From: Adiantum capillus-veneris | Lineage: Eukaryota; Streptophyta; Polypodiopsida; Polypodiales; Pteridaceae | DNA: 64,000 bases | NCBI GenBank assembly: GCA_014529385.2 | Contig: CM043944.1 | Coordinates: 181,333,304-181,397,303, forward strand | Direction: 5' to 3' | In this document: positions 14,721 to 24,779 of the stretch, one piece after another | Layout of the letters: each line of letters starts with the position of its first letter | Numbering within the stretch: position 1 is the first letter of the stretch | The notes under the pieces: model-generated | The model's input: the letters and a program-made list of their open reading frames with translations, nothing else | What the model was told of the DNA's origin: nothing | Database searches by the model: none | Made by a program: the position numbers and the translations under genes

Positions 14721-15050
14721 AAAACTTTGATTCTTATCCAGAATTACATGGCAATCTTTGATTGCTAGTGACATACAAGAATTGAGGCTATGGCTTTAAA
14801 CGGAATTCTACTCATGGTAAGATGTCATATGGAACCAAAACCATCCACCATATGAAATTCACTTTTGCATGGGAACGCTATTGCTGTCATTAGTTTTGAT
14901 TTGATTCTTACCCTTGATAATTACAATCACAAAAGATAATGTTAATCAATGATAGTCCTTTGTAAATTTTTACAGGATGCTGTACAGAGTCGTATACTAT
15001 ACAAATGACCTAGTTGAGATCATCTCCTTCTGTTTACCTCAACTGTACAA
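14721..15050. other. Downstream flank of the E2 gene
   Basis: AT-rich DNA with no open frame. It lies just 3' of the minus-strand E2 stop codon, so its right part is probably 3' untranslated sequence. No certain polyadenylation signal can be assigned. Confidence 0.4.
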
Positions 15051-15961
15051 CTAGCCTTTTGGCTGCTCAAGAAGTGATTTCCATTCACTGAAAAATTTTG
15101 CTAACGTTGCGCCATCCAGCACTCTATGATCTGCAGCCCAAGTAACCTTCAAAGAAACAAAATCCCAAATCAAAACTTGGTTACATAGAGGGTAGAGCAG
15201 AGAATGTCCAAGCATGAAGAGCAAAGCTTACATTCATGATTGATGCTGGATAGATGCTACCGTCTTCTGCAAAGCAAGGCGTTTTGCGTATCCGCCCAAA
15301 GGCACCAATGGCAACCTCATGCAAGTTCAACAGAGGATAGCCCACCTTGCCTCCAATTGAGCCAAAGTTGCTGACTGTGATCGTTCCACCGGATACGTCT
15401 TCTGCACTTAGCTTGCTAGCAGTTGCTAGCTGTGTCAGCCTTGCAAGCTCCTTTGCTATCTGCAAGACAGTTCTGTTAGACAGCAAGCATTCCACATAGC
15501 CTCTTTACTCTTTGCCTCCAGGGTAACAACAGAAAAAATACGCTCACCTCTACGACTGAAAGCTGTTGAACATTCTTTATATTTGGGACAGCTAAGCCAT
15601 GAGGGGTTGCGACAGCTACCCCCACATTGTGAGAACCTGTGCAGCATCTGTCATTGTGTTACCATTTCATAAAGATAGAACAAAACAGCAGCGTCGAAAG
15701 AATAATCTCACCTCGGCAGCATATTGTAGATGCCTCTTCACTAAATGTACTGTTCATCAGCGGATATCTTAGCAACGCTACAGAAAGCGCCTTGATCATG
15801 AAAGGTAAGTATGTGAGTTTGACGGCTTGCTCTGTGTAAGAATCCTGAAGAGTCTTTCGAAGGTTGACAAGCGCATCCAGTTTTACTTCATCAACAAGAT
15901 AGAAGTGAGGAATTGCCGCCGCGGCTGTCATTGCCTTCACCATGGTGCGCTGATAGCCCCT
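15051..15961 (-). CDS. Branched-chain keto-acid dehydrogenase E2 (dihydrolipoyl acyltransferase), C-terminal half
   Basis: Mitochondrial enzyme core that transfers branched-chain acyl groups from lipoyl arms to CoA during Val, Leu and Ile breakdown. Four minus-strand exons join in frame with GT-AG introns: 15961-15712 (open at the gap), 15636-15548, 15459-15232 and 15146-15051 (stop TAG 15051-15053). Together they give about 220 residues of the 2-oxoacid dehydrogenase acyltransferase domain. Exon one reads [10 protein letters not shown] then I-P-H-F; exon two S-H-N-V-G-V-A and V-P-N-I-K-N-V; exon three G-G-T-I-T-V-S-N and S-I-G-G-K; exon four has the catalytic D-H-R-V-L-D-G. These favour the branched-chain E2 over the pyruvate or oxoglutarate forms. 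The lipoyl and E3-binding domains and transit peptide are missing; they should lie upstream, in or beyond the gap. No stops or bad splice sites are seen, so the gene looks functional. Confidence 0.93.
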
Positions 15962-16161
15962 NNNNNNNNNNNNNNNNNNNNNNNNNNNNNNNNNNNNNNN
16001 NNNNNNNNNNNNNNNNNNNNNNNNNNNNNNNNNNNNNNNNNNNNNNNNNNNNNNNNNNNNNNNNNNNNNNNNNNNNNNNNNNNNNNNNNNNNNNNNNNNN
16101 NNNNNNNNNNNNNNNNNNNNNNNNNNNNNNNNNNNNNNNNNNNNNNNNNNNNNNNNNNNNN
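15962..16161. other. Assembly gap (200 N)
   Basis: Exactly 200 N, a placeholder length. Host E2 exon sequence ends on its left and retroelement coding sequence begins on its right, so the true content and size are unknown. Confidence 0.99.
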
Positions 16162-16162
16162 T

Positions 16163-17055
16163 TTGATATTGTTGTAGGCCTTGTTGATCGTTGACATTTG
16201 ACTTTTGACTAGGAGCATTGAAGACTTAGGAATCCAAATCTCTTGATGGCTTTTGTATCTCCTTTGTTGACGTTGCTTTGCTCTAGGTCTTGTTGATTTC
16301 TTGAGATCTTCATGCAGGTCTGGTGTAGTTACAATTGTCTTGTGGTTGACTGGTAGCCAAATCTTTGTATACCCTGTGTAAAATCCTTGTCAAAGAGGAA
16401 CATTCTTTGAGATCCGTCTTTGTTCTGTATCCTCTTGGAAGTTGTGGTAGACTTTAGCATCTTTCAATGTTGTTCTGTTGTATACCTGCTTCTTAGGTAT
16501 CCTAGGATATTGTTGATGTTGATACCTTGTGGGCCTTCTTTCTTGGGAGGGTCCTGAGTTCACTTAATATGCTCTAACCTGTGGTTTTGGCACCCATATC
16601 TGTATGTTACCTCCATAGTAATCCTGTTCCTTTAAGCTCCATTGTGATGCTATCCATCCCATGCGTTTGTCTTTCTGTGTTGATTTCTCATCCTTAATCC
16701 AAACCGTATCATTGGATTTGACTAAACTGCTCTGAACAAACACTTGCTTTACTTTCCTTTTCTTTCTTGAGTATTTGGGCTGATATACCTTTGCTTTTCT
16801 GGGTGTCTCCTTAAAGGTTTTAGTTGGTTCAGCAATTGACTTGAAGTTTTGAAAGCTTGACTTGCTTGAAGAAGCTGATCCATGAGGGTGTTTTGATGTA
16901 GAGGCATATGTTGTCACACCTTCTTTGCTAATTGGTGGAAGTTCCACTTTAGCTTTACCTTTGTCTGCAAGATTTGTCTTGAATCCTTGCGACTTCTCCA
17001 AGTCTGAATCTGACATTTTTGGTTCTATTGAAGATCTTTGTCCAGCTTTTGCCAC
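16163..17055 (-). pseudogene. Element A: basic region with W-x-P-K modules
   Basis: The open frame 17055-16564 (163 codons) is Ser/Lys/Pro-rich and carries K-V-Y-Q-P-K, then a basic nuclear-localisation-like R-K-K-R-K-V-K, and ends with Y-Y-G-G-N-I-Q-I-W-V-P-K. After the TAA at 16564-16566 the same frame continues and shows two further copies: F-Y-T-G-Y-T-K-I-W-L-P (about 16350-16390) and Y-K-S-H-Q-E-I-W-I-P-K (about 16225-16260), with a stop at 16390-16392. So at least three related W-x-P modules lie in a row up to the gap. A close match occurs in element E near 53770-53820. Function unknown; nucleic-acid binding is possible from the charge. Confidence 0.6.
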
Positions 17056-17263
17056 GATCTCATCTTGATCTCATCTTGATCTAACCGTGTCTCTCTAGAG
17101 GGTAACTTGAGACTATGATTTTCAGTATGACTTTCATCAGCTACTTTAGCTGTCAATGTTTGGACTTTATTGCTTCTTGGTTGTCTGCAACCCCGTTATT
17201 CTTAACTTCTGGCTTTGGTGGCATTCTCTACTCAATAGCTATTGTGGTTTCTCTTTGTTCTAT

Positions 17264-18055
17264 TTAATCTGCACTTCTTATTGCCTTGTTTGCTTTAAGC
17301 TCTTCTAAAGCTTTGTCCGATGAAGATGAATCCTCTTCAATAAGATTTTCTTTGATATCAGTCTCCATTCTAACTGTGCTTGAAGACTTTGTGCTGTCAT
17401 CCGCAAGTGACCAGTGTTGGTCTTCATTCTTTGTTTTTTGTGATGACTCTGCCATGTTTGAGTTCTGTATCTCTGACATCTTCTGGGCCATTGGAATTCC
17501 CATTATGATGTCGTCTGGCATATCCTTTGTTGTGATCACATGATATTGAGCTATTATGATCTGTGAACTTACTTCAATGGTGGTGGAGATGATTCCCCAG
17601 CATTCTGCTCGTTTGTCTCTTGATATGCTCACAAATCCAGGAGCATCTTCTAGCTGTGGTTGGCCACATCTTTTCCAAGTGTGAAAAGACATGAGGTTCT
17701 TGTCTAGCTGGAAATCTAGCTTTACTTCTCTTGACAGTTTTTCTTCGTTTTCACCGATGATGTTGCACTTGATTGAGCTTGGTTGAACTTTATCTGCATT
17801 TTCTTTGCTTTGACCATCTGCTTCAATCAATGTCAACTCGTATGACTGTGATACTGCACTTTTTTGCAATTGTTGAGCATTGTCCTCCTGCATCTGAGTA
17901 ACCTTTGACCTTAGAATATCCATTGTACTTTCTGGCAGAATCTGTCTATTCGGAGGAGATTTTGGTGGTGACCTTTGTGTAGCTTTCTTGACTTTAGCTT
18001 CTATTGACTTTGACTTTTGTGTCGCGTGTTCTGGTAGCTTAAGGCTTTGCATCAT
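17264..18055 (-). pseudogene. Element A: catalytically dead retropepsin-like domain
   Basis: An open frame of 263 codons. Residues 1-100 are Lys/Gln/Ser-rich and probably disordered. Residues about 107-192 follow the retropepsin pattern: K-L-D-F-Q-L-D-K-N-L-M-S at the active-site strand, then W-x3-G-x-P-x-L, and a D-D-I-I-M-G-I-P end like the I-L-G-x-P of normal retroelement proteases. The catalytic D-[ST]-G is replaced by D-F-Q, so proteolysis is unlikely. The domain aligns better with the second protease-like domain of element E (54486-54103) than with ordinary proteases. The last 70 residues are acidic and Ser-rich. The frame continues from the block at 18613-18074 after a short interruption. 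Confidence 0.6.
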
Positions 18056-18073
18056 CCCAGATAGTCTTTGACT

Positions 18074-18613
18074 TCAATCGGGCCATCCGTATGGGTTTGT
18101 ACAAGGTCCTTGCTGATATTCGTTATCATGTGCATCTTGATATGCATATGTGAGCTTGGTTACATGTAATTGTTTGAACACTATTGGCTTTGTTGGCTTT
18201 TGACTCTGACTTGTGGAGATCAGTTGAAACTTTTGTCCCTTATGATCTTCATAGAGGTATTTGTCTGCAGATTCTGATAGGATCTGGATCAATTGGAAAC
18301 TTCCAACAACCATATGGTCTTTCAATGGTTTTTGTTTTGAAGAGGTCTGTTGGCTAGAAGCTCTAGGGCTTCTAACTGGTATAACATTTCCTGGTACATG
18401 AGCTGAGCTTGATGGATTCGAAGTTCCCCCCTTCCTAGGGTGATCACTATAGCCCGCTTCATTGTAAGAGTTCAAAATTGTTTGGCTCTGATTTAGGTTC
18501 ACCTTTTGGGACTGTGAAGGTATACTTTGGGTAGCACTGTTGATGTTTGGCATCTGCAAACCTTCTACATAGTTCTTATGTATCTTCGAGAAACATGACA
18601 AATTCTTCCCCAA
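18074..18613 (-). pseudogene. Element A: Ser/Gln-rich linker plus Y-x-D repeats
   Basis: An open frame of 179 codons. Residues 1-100 are Ser/Gln/Pro-rich; then two copies of the hairpin-like repeat appear, K-Y-L-Y-E-D-H-K-G-Q-K-F-Q-L-I and Y-A-Y-Q-D-A-H-D-N-E-Y. It lies between the upstream repeat block and the dead protease and is probably one piece of the same broken polyprotein. Confidence 0.5.
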
Positions 18614-19308
18614 GTTAAGCTATAAATAGCATTATCTTTGCCCTGATATTGTCTATCCCATGGGTCTCCTATGATATGAGCTTCTATGGTTTCAGGACCC
18701 AAGGTATCATAGATGCTAGACTCTTGTCTATATCTACGACTGTTTTGGTCAAAGTATATGTTCGTTTGGTCACAACATTGAAGCTTGATTTCCAATGGAG
18801 GAGGGTTTGGCTCTGAACAAATTTCTGAGTTCACTCGGATAATATCCTTCAACTCTAGAGAGGATGGGCTATAATAGATTCTTTCCTCTGAAATGAACCA
18901 TCCTTTCTAATCTATCATTGGACGTACTTCTATGAGCTGGTATGTGGGTCGTTCAAACACTGGTTGATCCTTTTTGTATAGTTGCCCTTTTTGGTCTACA
19001 TAGTGTGCATATGAATTATGTGTACCATACAAAGCTAACATCATTCTGTCTGATGTGTCCCTTAGACTCATGAATGATTGCACAATTGTGGCAGTGGATG
19101 CAGAATCATTTGAAAATTTAACAATCTTTTCAACCTTTGGTGATATCTCGACACCTTTACTAAACTCATGCAAAAATTTGTTGTTCAAAGAATCAATTTT
19201 AAGCTTTTCAGGTGCCTGTGCATCCTTATGTTGATTTTGAATTTGCAGTGCTTTCACGGGTGCTTCTAATGTTAATGCAAAATTATCCGATTGCATTAAA
19301 AGTGACAA
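18565..19308 (-). pseudogene. Element A: middle part of Gag-like protein
   Basis: Two open frames, 19308-18907 and 18852-18565, are separated by a stop. They contain the repeats Y-A-H-Y-V-D-Q-K-G-Q-L-Y-K-K-D and I-Y-F-D-Q-N-S-R-R-Y-R-Q-E. Each is followed by a P-T/E-T-x-x-I-E linker, and the second also by R-Q-Y-Q-G-K-D-N-A-I-Y-S-L, nearly the same as the end of the block at 20023-19484. This repeated 'repeat, I-E-A-x-I-G, Y-x-G-x-D-x-A-I-Y-S-L' pattern shows duplication inside the protein. Confidence 0.5.
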
Positions 19309-19398
19309 GTCAGTTGCACTTACATCGAGATTCGCATATCCAATTTGATAAGTACCTTGCTTGGCGGTTGATGTATCCTTGTTGTCAGGATTTCTTGG

Positions 19399-19443
19399 AC
19401 AATCTTTAGGAAAATGTCCACCTTTTCATCCACAATCTGAGCA
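19399..19443 (-). other. Element A: CCHC zinc knuckle interrupted by TGA
   Basis: The minus strand reads C-S-D-C-G-stop-K-G-G-H-F-P-K-D-C, a C-x2-C-x4-H-x4-C knuckle with a TGA at 19426-19428. Such knuckles mark nucleocapsid parts of retroelement Gag. Element B has the same K-G-G-H-F context at about 26858-26901. Confidence 0.8.
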
Positions 19444-19483
19444 ATACGCCATGACTGGTGGTATTTGAACTGGCTCTGTCATG

Positions 19484-20023
19484 TCAAGCATCTTCTTTGA
19501 GAACATTGAGCATCAAGCTGTAGATTGCTCCATCTTGACCTTTGTACCGTCTTTGGCTTCGTTCTCCAATTAGACTGGCTTCTATTGGTTGATTTGTTGG
19601 ATCTTGCAATTCTGGCTCTCGACTATAGATCTGACCACTGTAATCCATGTACAATGACCTTGATTGCATATGCACCAAATAGATGCTTTGCTGATTTGTG
19701 TAGATTTTTGGATAACCATTTGGATCAATTTTTTGCACTTCTATCTGCACTTCATCTTTAAGCTTGCAATACTTGGCTCCACTGAAGTCTGTGAACATCT
19801 GGGAGTTCTCTGAATCTAGCTTTACCCTGATCAATAAGATCTTGGCTTCTGTGTTGCTTTTACTGATCATAAGATACCTATGACCTTCTGTATCTGTATA
19901 CAAAACCTTATCCCCATTGTAGCCATATAGCTGCAAAATTTGCTCTGTTGCAGTTGTGCATGTGTTGCCACTTCTACTAGCTTGTTCTGCTATACTTGAA
20001 CTCTCAGCTCGATTTGAGTCCAT
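19484..20023 (-). pseudogene. Element A: N-terminal Gag-like block of tandem Y-x-D-x-x-G-x-x-Y repeats
   Basis: Start chosen at the ATG ending at 20023, the first of a clean 179-codon frame after a long non-coding leader. Residues 1-30 are Ser/Thr-rich. Then come five short repeats: L-Y-T-D-T-E-G-H-R-Y (41-50), M-F-T-D-F-S-G-A-K-Y (76-85), a weaker copy (104-117), L-Y-M-D-Y-S-G-Q-I-Y (124-133) and R-Y-K-G-Q-D-G-A-I-Y-S-L (159-170). The aromatic/Asp/Gly/aromatic spacing suggests beta-hairpins packed in a row. I know no named Gag family built this way. It is the first part of the broken protein that continues to 16163; no membrane segment or signal peptide is seen. Confidence 0.6.
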
Positions 20024-22820
20024 GTCGACTGGTTCTGTAAAAACTATTTGCTAGCAGATTTTGGTATTGATTAACAGAAGTTCTCCTGCTCGTTTTTGAT
20101 TAAACTGTTTTAGCCAAAGCACTTTTGCAGTTGACTGCTCTTTAGACTCGCAAGAGGGATTAACTCTAGCTTGACAATTTCAAAATTAATTGCAACCTTT
20201 TGAAACGATGAAAAAATGGGCCTTTAACAAATTAATCTGCAATCCGCCGTGATCTATGTCTGTTCTTCAATTGAAAGTTAATTTGCAGTGCAATTACTCG
20301 CAAAAGCCAATTTCTAGCATGTAGACTTTGTTGACTGCCGCTCAATCGGCCTTGAGTTGATCGATTTCTTGCTTTTTTCGGCTGTTTGCTCGATGTTTTC
20401 TTGGCGCGCTGTTCTCGATTTCTGCTCGCTTTGCGGTGCACTTCTCCGGCTTTGCTTTTCGGCTTGTTTGCTTTTGTGCGGTTTACTCGGCGTGTGACTG
20501 TTTCCAGTGGTCCGTGTGTTTTTTGCATTTCGACCTCGTTCTGGCCTTTTCTGAGTCTTTCTGATTTTTTCTGGCTCTTTTGGCACTTTTTGGTACCTTT
20601 TTTTTATTTCTCCTAATTATTTGTGAAATTTTGAATTTTCTAAATTTTTTGGTATTTTTAATGATTTTTTACGCTTTTTTTAAGTTTTTGATTTTTTTGG
20701 GATTTTTTGAATTTTTTCATTTATTTTGATTTTTCGAAGGATTTTGGATTTTCTGTGAGATTTTTGGGTTTTTAAATATTTTCTATGTTTTTTTTTTTTG
20801 CGAATTTTTTCTGTGAACTTTTGATTTTTCCTAGAATTTTCTAAGAAGTTTTTAAAATTTTACGAGTTTTTTTTAATTTGATGGTGATTTTTTAATTTTC
20901 TTTTTGAATTTATTTAATTTTTTGACTAATATATAAATAAATGAGAGAAGAAAAAAGGAAATGAAATGTAAAGGAAAAAAATAAATTGAATTGAAATGAA
21001 ATGAAAATGAAAAAGAGTTCTGAAAGAAACAAAATGAAATGAATGCACTAAAAAAGTCAATGATAAAAAAAAACTAAAAGAAAAGGCTTGTTTGGATAGA
21101 CCCTTGTTTGATGTATCTTTGCTTAGGGAGGGGTAGCCAGTTGAGTTGAGGAAAGAGTGGTCCTTGTTTTTTTGTTTTTTTCTTCTTGTAGATTAATCAA
21201 GTGTGTGATGGGGTGAGTTCACTCAGAGAGAGAAGAAGAAGAAGAGAATTTTGAAGCCGACAAGCAATCGTAAGGATTTAGTCGACGAAGATGTTTTCTG
21301 CGCCGCAAGGCATGAGCTTTGAGCTCGAACCGGCTTTTTCTTTTTTCTTTTTTATTTTGAAAATTTTGAAAAATGCCAAAAATGGCCGAAAATTAGTCGA
21401 AATTCCACAAAATCACCAGAAAATCCCAAAAGTTTTCAGAAAAGTCTAAAAAGTTCCCGGAAAATTTTAGGAATCTTAAAAAATCATCGTCATTCACAAT
21501 CGATCATTTATGACACTCAAAAGCACACCGAAAATAGCAGATTTTACCGAAAACGCAATTTGTGACACCCCCGAAAATAGCAAAACTCTCAAAACTCGAC
21601 CACGGACGGCACAAATGCGAACAAAATGATTCCTTAAATACGCCACACACAAAATGGCTCGTAAAGATTGCAAAATTAAAATTTTATGAAATTATCCAAA
21701 AATTAACCAAAAATTTGTAAAAATTATTCAAAAAATACCAAAAAAAGTTCTATAAATTCTCCACACATTGGGGAATGGTGCAGCCAAATAAAAATTTCCA
21801 AAATCACATTAGTTCAATTGCCAACAATTTTATCAATAAAATCAAGAGTAGGCAATTAAACCGACAAAATTATCGACAAAAATAGGTAAAAATTGACTCA
21901 ATTAGAGTGTGTCCCTGTTTTGAGCACAAAAACGCAACATTTCATCATGACACACATCATTTATGCAATCAAAACATTGAATTAACCATGTAAATTACAC
22001 ACTTTTTAGGCACACATACACTAAAAAATTGGTAGTTTTTGCCAATCTTTATGTGCGCACACAAAAGGGTGAAATTTGTCGAATTTGCAATATGACTTTA
22101 CGAATCAATAGTTAGGCATGAGCACAACACCAATCAATCATCAAAATTTAAAAATCATAACGCACACATTGATTTCTAGGTGCTCAAACCTGGGCAAAAT
22201 AGTGCACACACACCTAAAATTAGCATACACACACTCAATTAGAATGCACACACACTTGATTTTATTGCACACACACCTAAAATTGGCCATCCAAGCATGC
22301 AATTAACTCGATTAGGCACCCAGTTAGCAACACACAATCATCAATTAGCAATTGAAACTTATCAAATTCATGGGCCGCCAATTCTTAAAAATTTCGGCAT
22401 TACGACGGCGTGAAAATGAATAATCGTAAAATTTTCAATCCCTAACATCACATTGCATTGCATCAACATAGCATAGCATTACATTGCATCATGGTGGGAT
22501 TTCTACACAATTCTACACATCTCTAGATTCTAAGGAGGTTGAGAATACCACCTTAATTACCTTTCCGTTGAAGCTCAATTGAATGGTCGATTGCTCCAAT
22601 CCTTCATAGCACAACAAAAATTAGTCAAATTAGCAAGGGGTTAGTGAGAAATTAGAGTGTGTAAACACACAATTGGAAAAATATGATCACACATTAGGGA
22701 ATTATGAGCACAATGCTTCATGCACACACATTCAAAATCCACAAAAACATAAACACACAAGTGAAATTAGTGAGGGAACACATTCGTTTATGCCACAATT
22801 ACACTAGCGTAGGCCATCGT
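20024..22820 (-). other. Element A leader, AT-rich, non-coding
   Basis: About 2.8 kb between the primer-like site and the first ATG. On the plus strand it is T-rich at 20580-20940 and then A-rich to about 22000, with (GAAAT)-like repeats near 20940-21060 and many CACACA-type patches at 22000-22300. Small basic open frames at 20232-20586 are low complexity and I do not call them genes. The length is unusual for a leader. Confidence 0.5.
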
Positions 22821-22837
22821 CCTCGGCAGCGGCACCA
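22821..22837 (-). other. Primer-binding-like site of element A
   Basis: On the minus strand TGGTGCCGCTGCCGAGG lies five bases after the putative LTR end. It resembles the TGGCGCC(G/A)TTGCCGGGG site of element E, with several differences. The priming tRNA is uncertain, tRNA-Asp-like at best. Confidence 0.5.
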
Positions 22838-22842
22838 AATTT

Positions 22843-23861
22843 TGGGGGTCCCATCGTTGCAATAGCTCCAATAACCAACAAAATTATCAATCCGGAGGGA
22901 TGAGCTACCCGGCTAGGGCATGTAAACACTCACACGGTTAGTGAGCTAATCATGGCAACACAAATGGTTAACTCTATGAGGTGAGCTTCTTGGTCTATGG
23001 AGGAGCGAAGCCGCAATGAAGGGAAATCTCCATATCCACTTCTCTTCACCTCTAATCAACCCAATCACACACACTATGATCGCGAGATACACACAACACT
23101 AGTCTTATCATGCAACACACTAATCGCAAGCACACACACATAGATCTATCGAGCACTACACTCCAAACAAACCTACATGCACACACAAGCAAAAGAGGGA
23201 AATCACACAAGATTAGAGAGGGATTAACCACTAATTAGTTAAGATCTAGTTAATCTAAGCATCATAGGCAATCGTAAGAAGTAAGAGAGGGCCATAGTGA
23301 GAGAGAATGAATCATTGATTAGTGTTAATCAAGTCTCATGAGCAAGGAGAATCTCAAGGACTCCATAGCCACACACCTCAAGATCTCTCACCAAAGAGTG
23401 CTCTCAACAAATGACTTGAGAACCCTAATTTCTTTTACACACTGCCTTATATACCTAGGGTAAAAATATGCAATGTCTGGGTGCCCAAGGCCTTTAGGAC
23501 TCACCACTTACTGTATCTACAACTTAGGCACAATAACTAACCTGTCCTTTACAGCTTGGAACTCCCATTGAGCACGTAACACTTTAGAAATATTACAATG
23601 GCCTGGAACAAATTGGGAATTTACAATACGTTACCATTTCGGGAAAATGTGAAAAATGTGTAACTCCAATCTTTACTGCTTCTCCGTATTCATCCTTGAT
23701 GTGCATTTGTACGTCTTCAATCTTTAGCAGCTTCTGTTAACTGACGTTGACTTAGTTAACACTCTCTCTCCCTCTCTCTCCTTTTTTATGTTTTGTGCTC
23801 GTGTAAAGAGGCAGACACTGGCTAGGAGAGTCTCCTAAGCTTAGACCCCTCTATTATCACA
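22843..23861 (-). repeat. Putative 5' LTR of element A
   Basis: About 1.02 kb. It starts TGTGATAATAG on the minus strand and ends GGGACCCCCA next to the primer-like site. Only one copy is in the window, so the outer edge rests on the TG...CA rule and on where the neighbouring Copia fragment begins. Confidence 0.5.
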
Positions 23862-24770
23862 ATGGGGGAAAAGGGAATTGAAAAGTACCCAATGGAGTGC
23901 ACACTAGGGTATCTACACTCATAGCAAGCACACAAAATTTGGCCAAGGATGAACAAGCATTAGGAATCATCGTCACCTCCTTGATGAAAACTATGTGCAT
24001 TTCAAAGACGAATGTAAGCATGAAGCATGCACATGAAGCCTGGCATGTCCTAGAAAGTGATCTTGGGTCCAGGGCCAATAGGAGTAAAGTTAGTCTCAGA
24101 AGACAACTCTAGAAGATCATTATGAAGAATGTAAGCATGCACATGAAGCCTGGCATGTCCTAGAAAGTGATCTTGGGTCCAGGGCCAATAGGAGTAAAGT
24201 TAGTCTCAGAAGACAACTCTAGAAGATCATTATGACTGAAGGGGAGGACATTAATAGCTTAGTAAATAGGCTTGAGAGCATTGTTATGCAACTCACTTAC
24301 ATCTAGGTCAAAGTACCAGAAGAAGACAAAAAATTGGCCGTACTATTAAGTGCACTTCCACCTTCTTATGACCACTTAGTCACAATTCTTGAAGAAAAAG
24401 AACCACCGTTCCAAGATGTCATCTACTCAATCCAAGTAGAAGAAAGAAATAAAAAGATTCATTAACATCATCAGGAGGGGCCTTTGTCACAACATCCTTA
24501 AGGGGCATATATTCACCATCAACATCATCAACTGCAATAAAGTGTTATGAATTTGGAAGAATGGGATACGTAGAAAAAGACTGCTACACAAACAAACCTT
24601 GCAACAAATGCAGTAAGAAGGGACACCCTCCTTCTTGATGCTACTCAAATGGAGGTAGTAGCTGTGGAGAAAGCACCATTAGTAGAAGCAACAACAGAAG
24701 CTACAAAGGAGATAAACCTATCAAAGGATCAAAGAAGAATAAGAGGAAGGTAAGAACAACCTTGCGTTCT
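23862..24770 (+). pseudogene. Copia gag fragment, heavily mutated
   Basis: Plus-strand pieces match the Copia Gag layout: an N-terminal part with A-L-G-I-I-V-T-S-L (about 23950-24110), then E-D-I-N-S-L-V-N-R-L and L-L-S-A-L-P-P-S-Y-D-H-L (24240-24430), and remains of a zinc-knuckle region with C-x5-G-Y-x3-D-C near 24550-24590. Several stops and frame changes. Not the same family as the element at 5315. Protease, integrase and RT are deleted; a polypurine-like tract follows at about 24949. Confidence 0.75.
24010..24236 (+). repeat. Tandem duplication inside the Copia gag fragment
   Basis: A segment of about 110 bp (24010-24126) is repeated at 24127-24236; the two copies are almost identical apart from a 7-base difference near the start. 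Offset 110 bp. The high identity implies a recent event. Confidence 0.9.
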
Positions 24771-24779
24771 ATGATGACA

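Larger units (their letters stand above)
16162..23861 (-). mobile_element. LTR element A (Gag-like repeats, dead protease; no RT seen)
   Basis: Read on the minus strand: a putative 5' LTR (23861-22843), a primer-binding-like site (22837-22821), a 2.8-kb leader, then about 1,290 codons of a single damaged coding region (20023-16163) that runs into the assembly gap. The coding part holds tandem Y-x-D-x-x-G-x-x-Y repeats, one zinc knuckle, a retropepsin-like fold without its active-site triad, and W-x-P-K modules. I see no reverse transcriptase, RNase H or integrase motif. The 3' LTR would lie in or beyond the gap. It is either a non-autonomous element that depends on a relative for copying, or an element whose pol was lost. 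Confidence 0.7.

Noticed and set aside
20232-20586. Two overlapping basic minus-strand frames upstream of element A Gag
   Set aside because: Low-complexity Lys/Arg/Ser sequence with many stops before the A start; both frames cannot be real and no motif is present.
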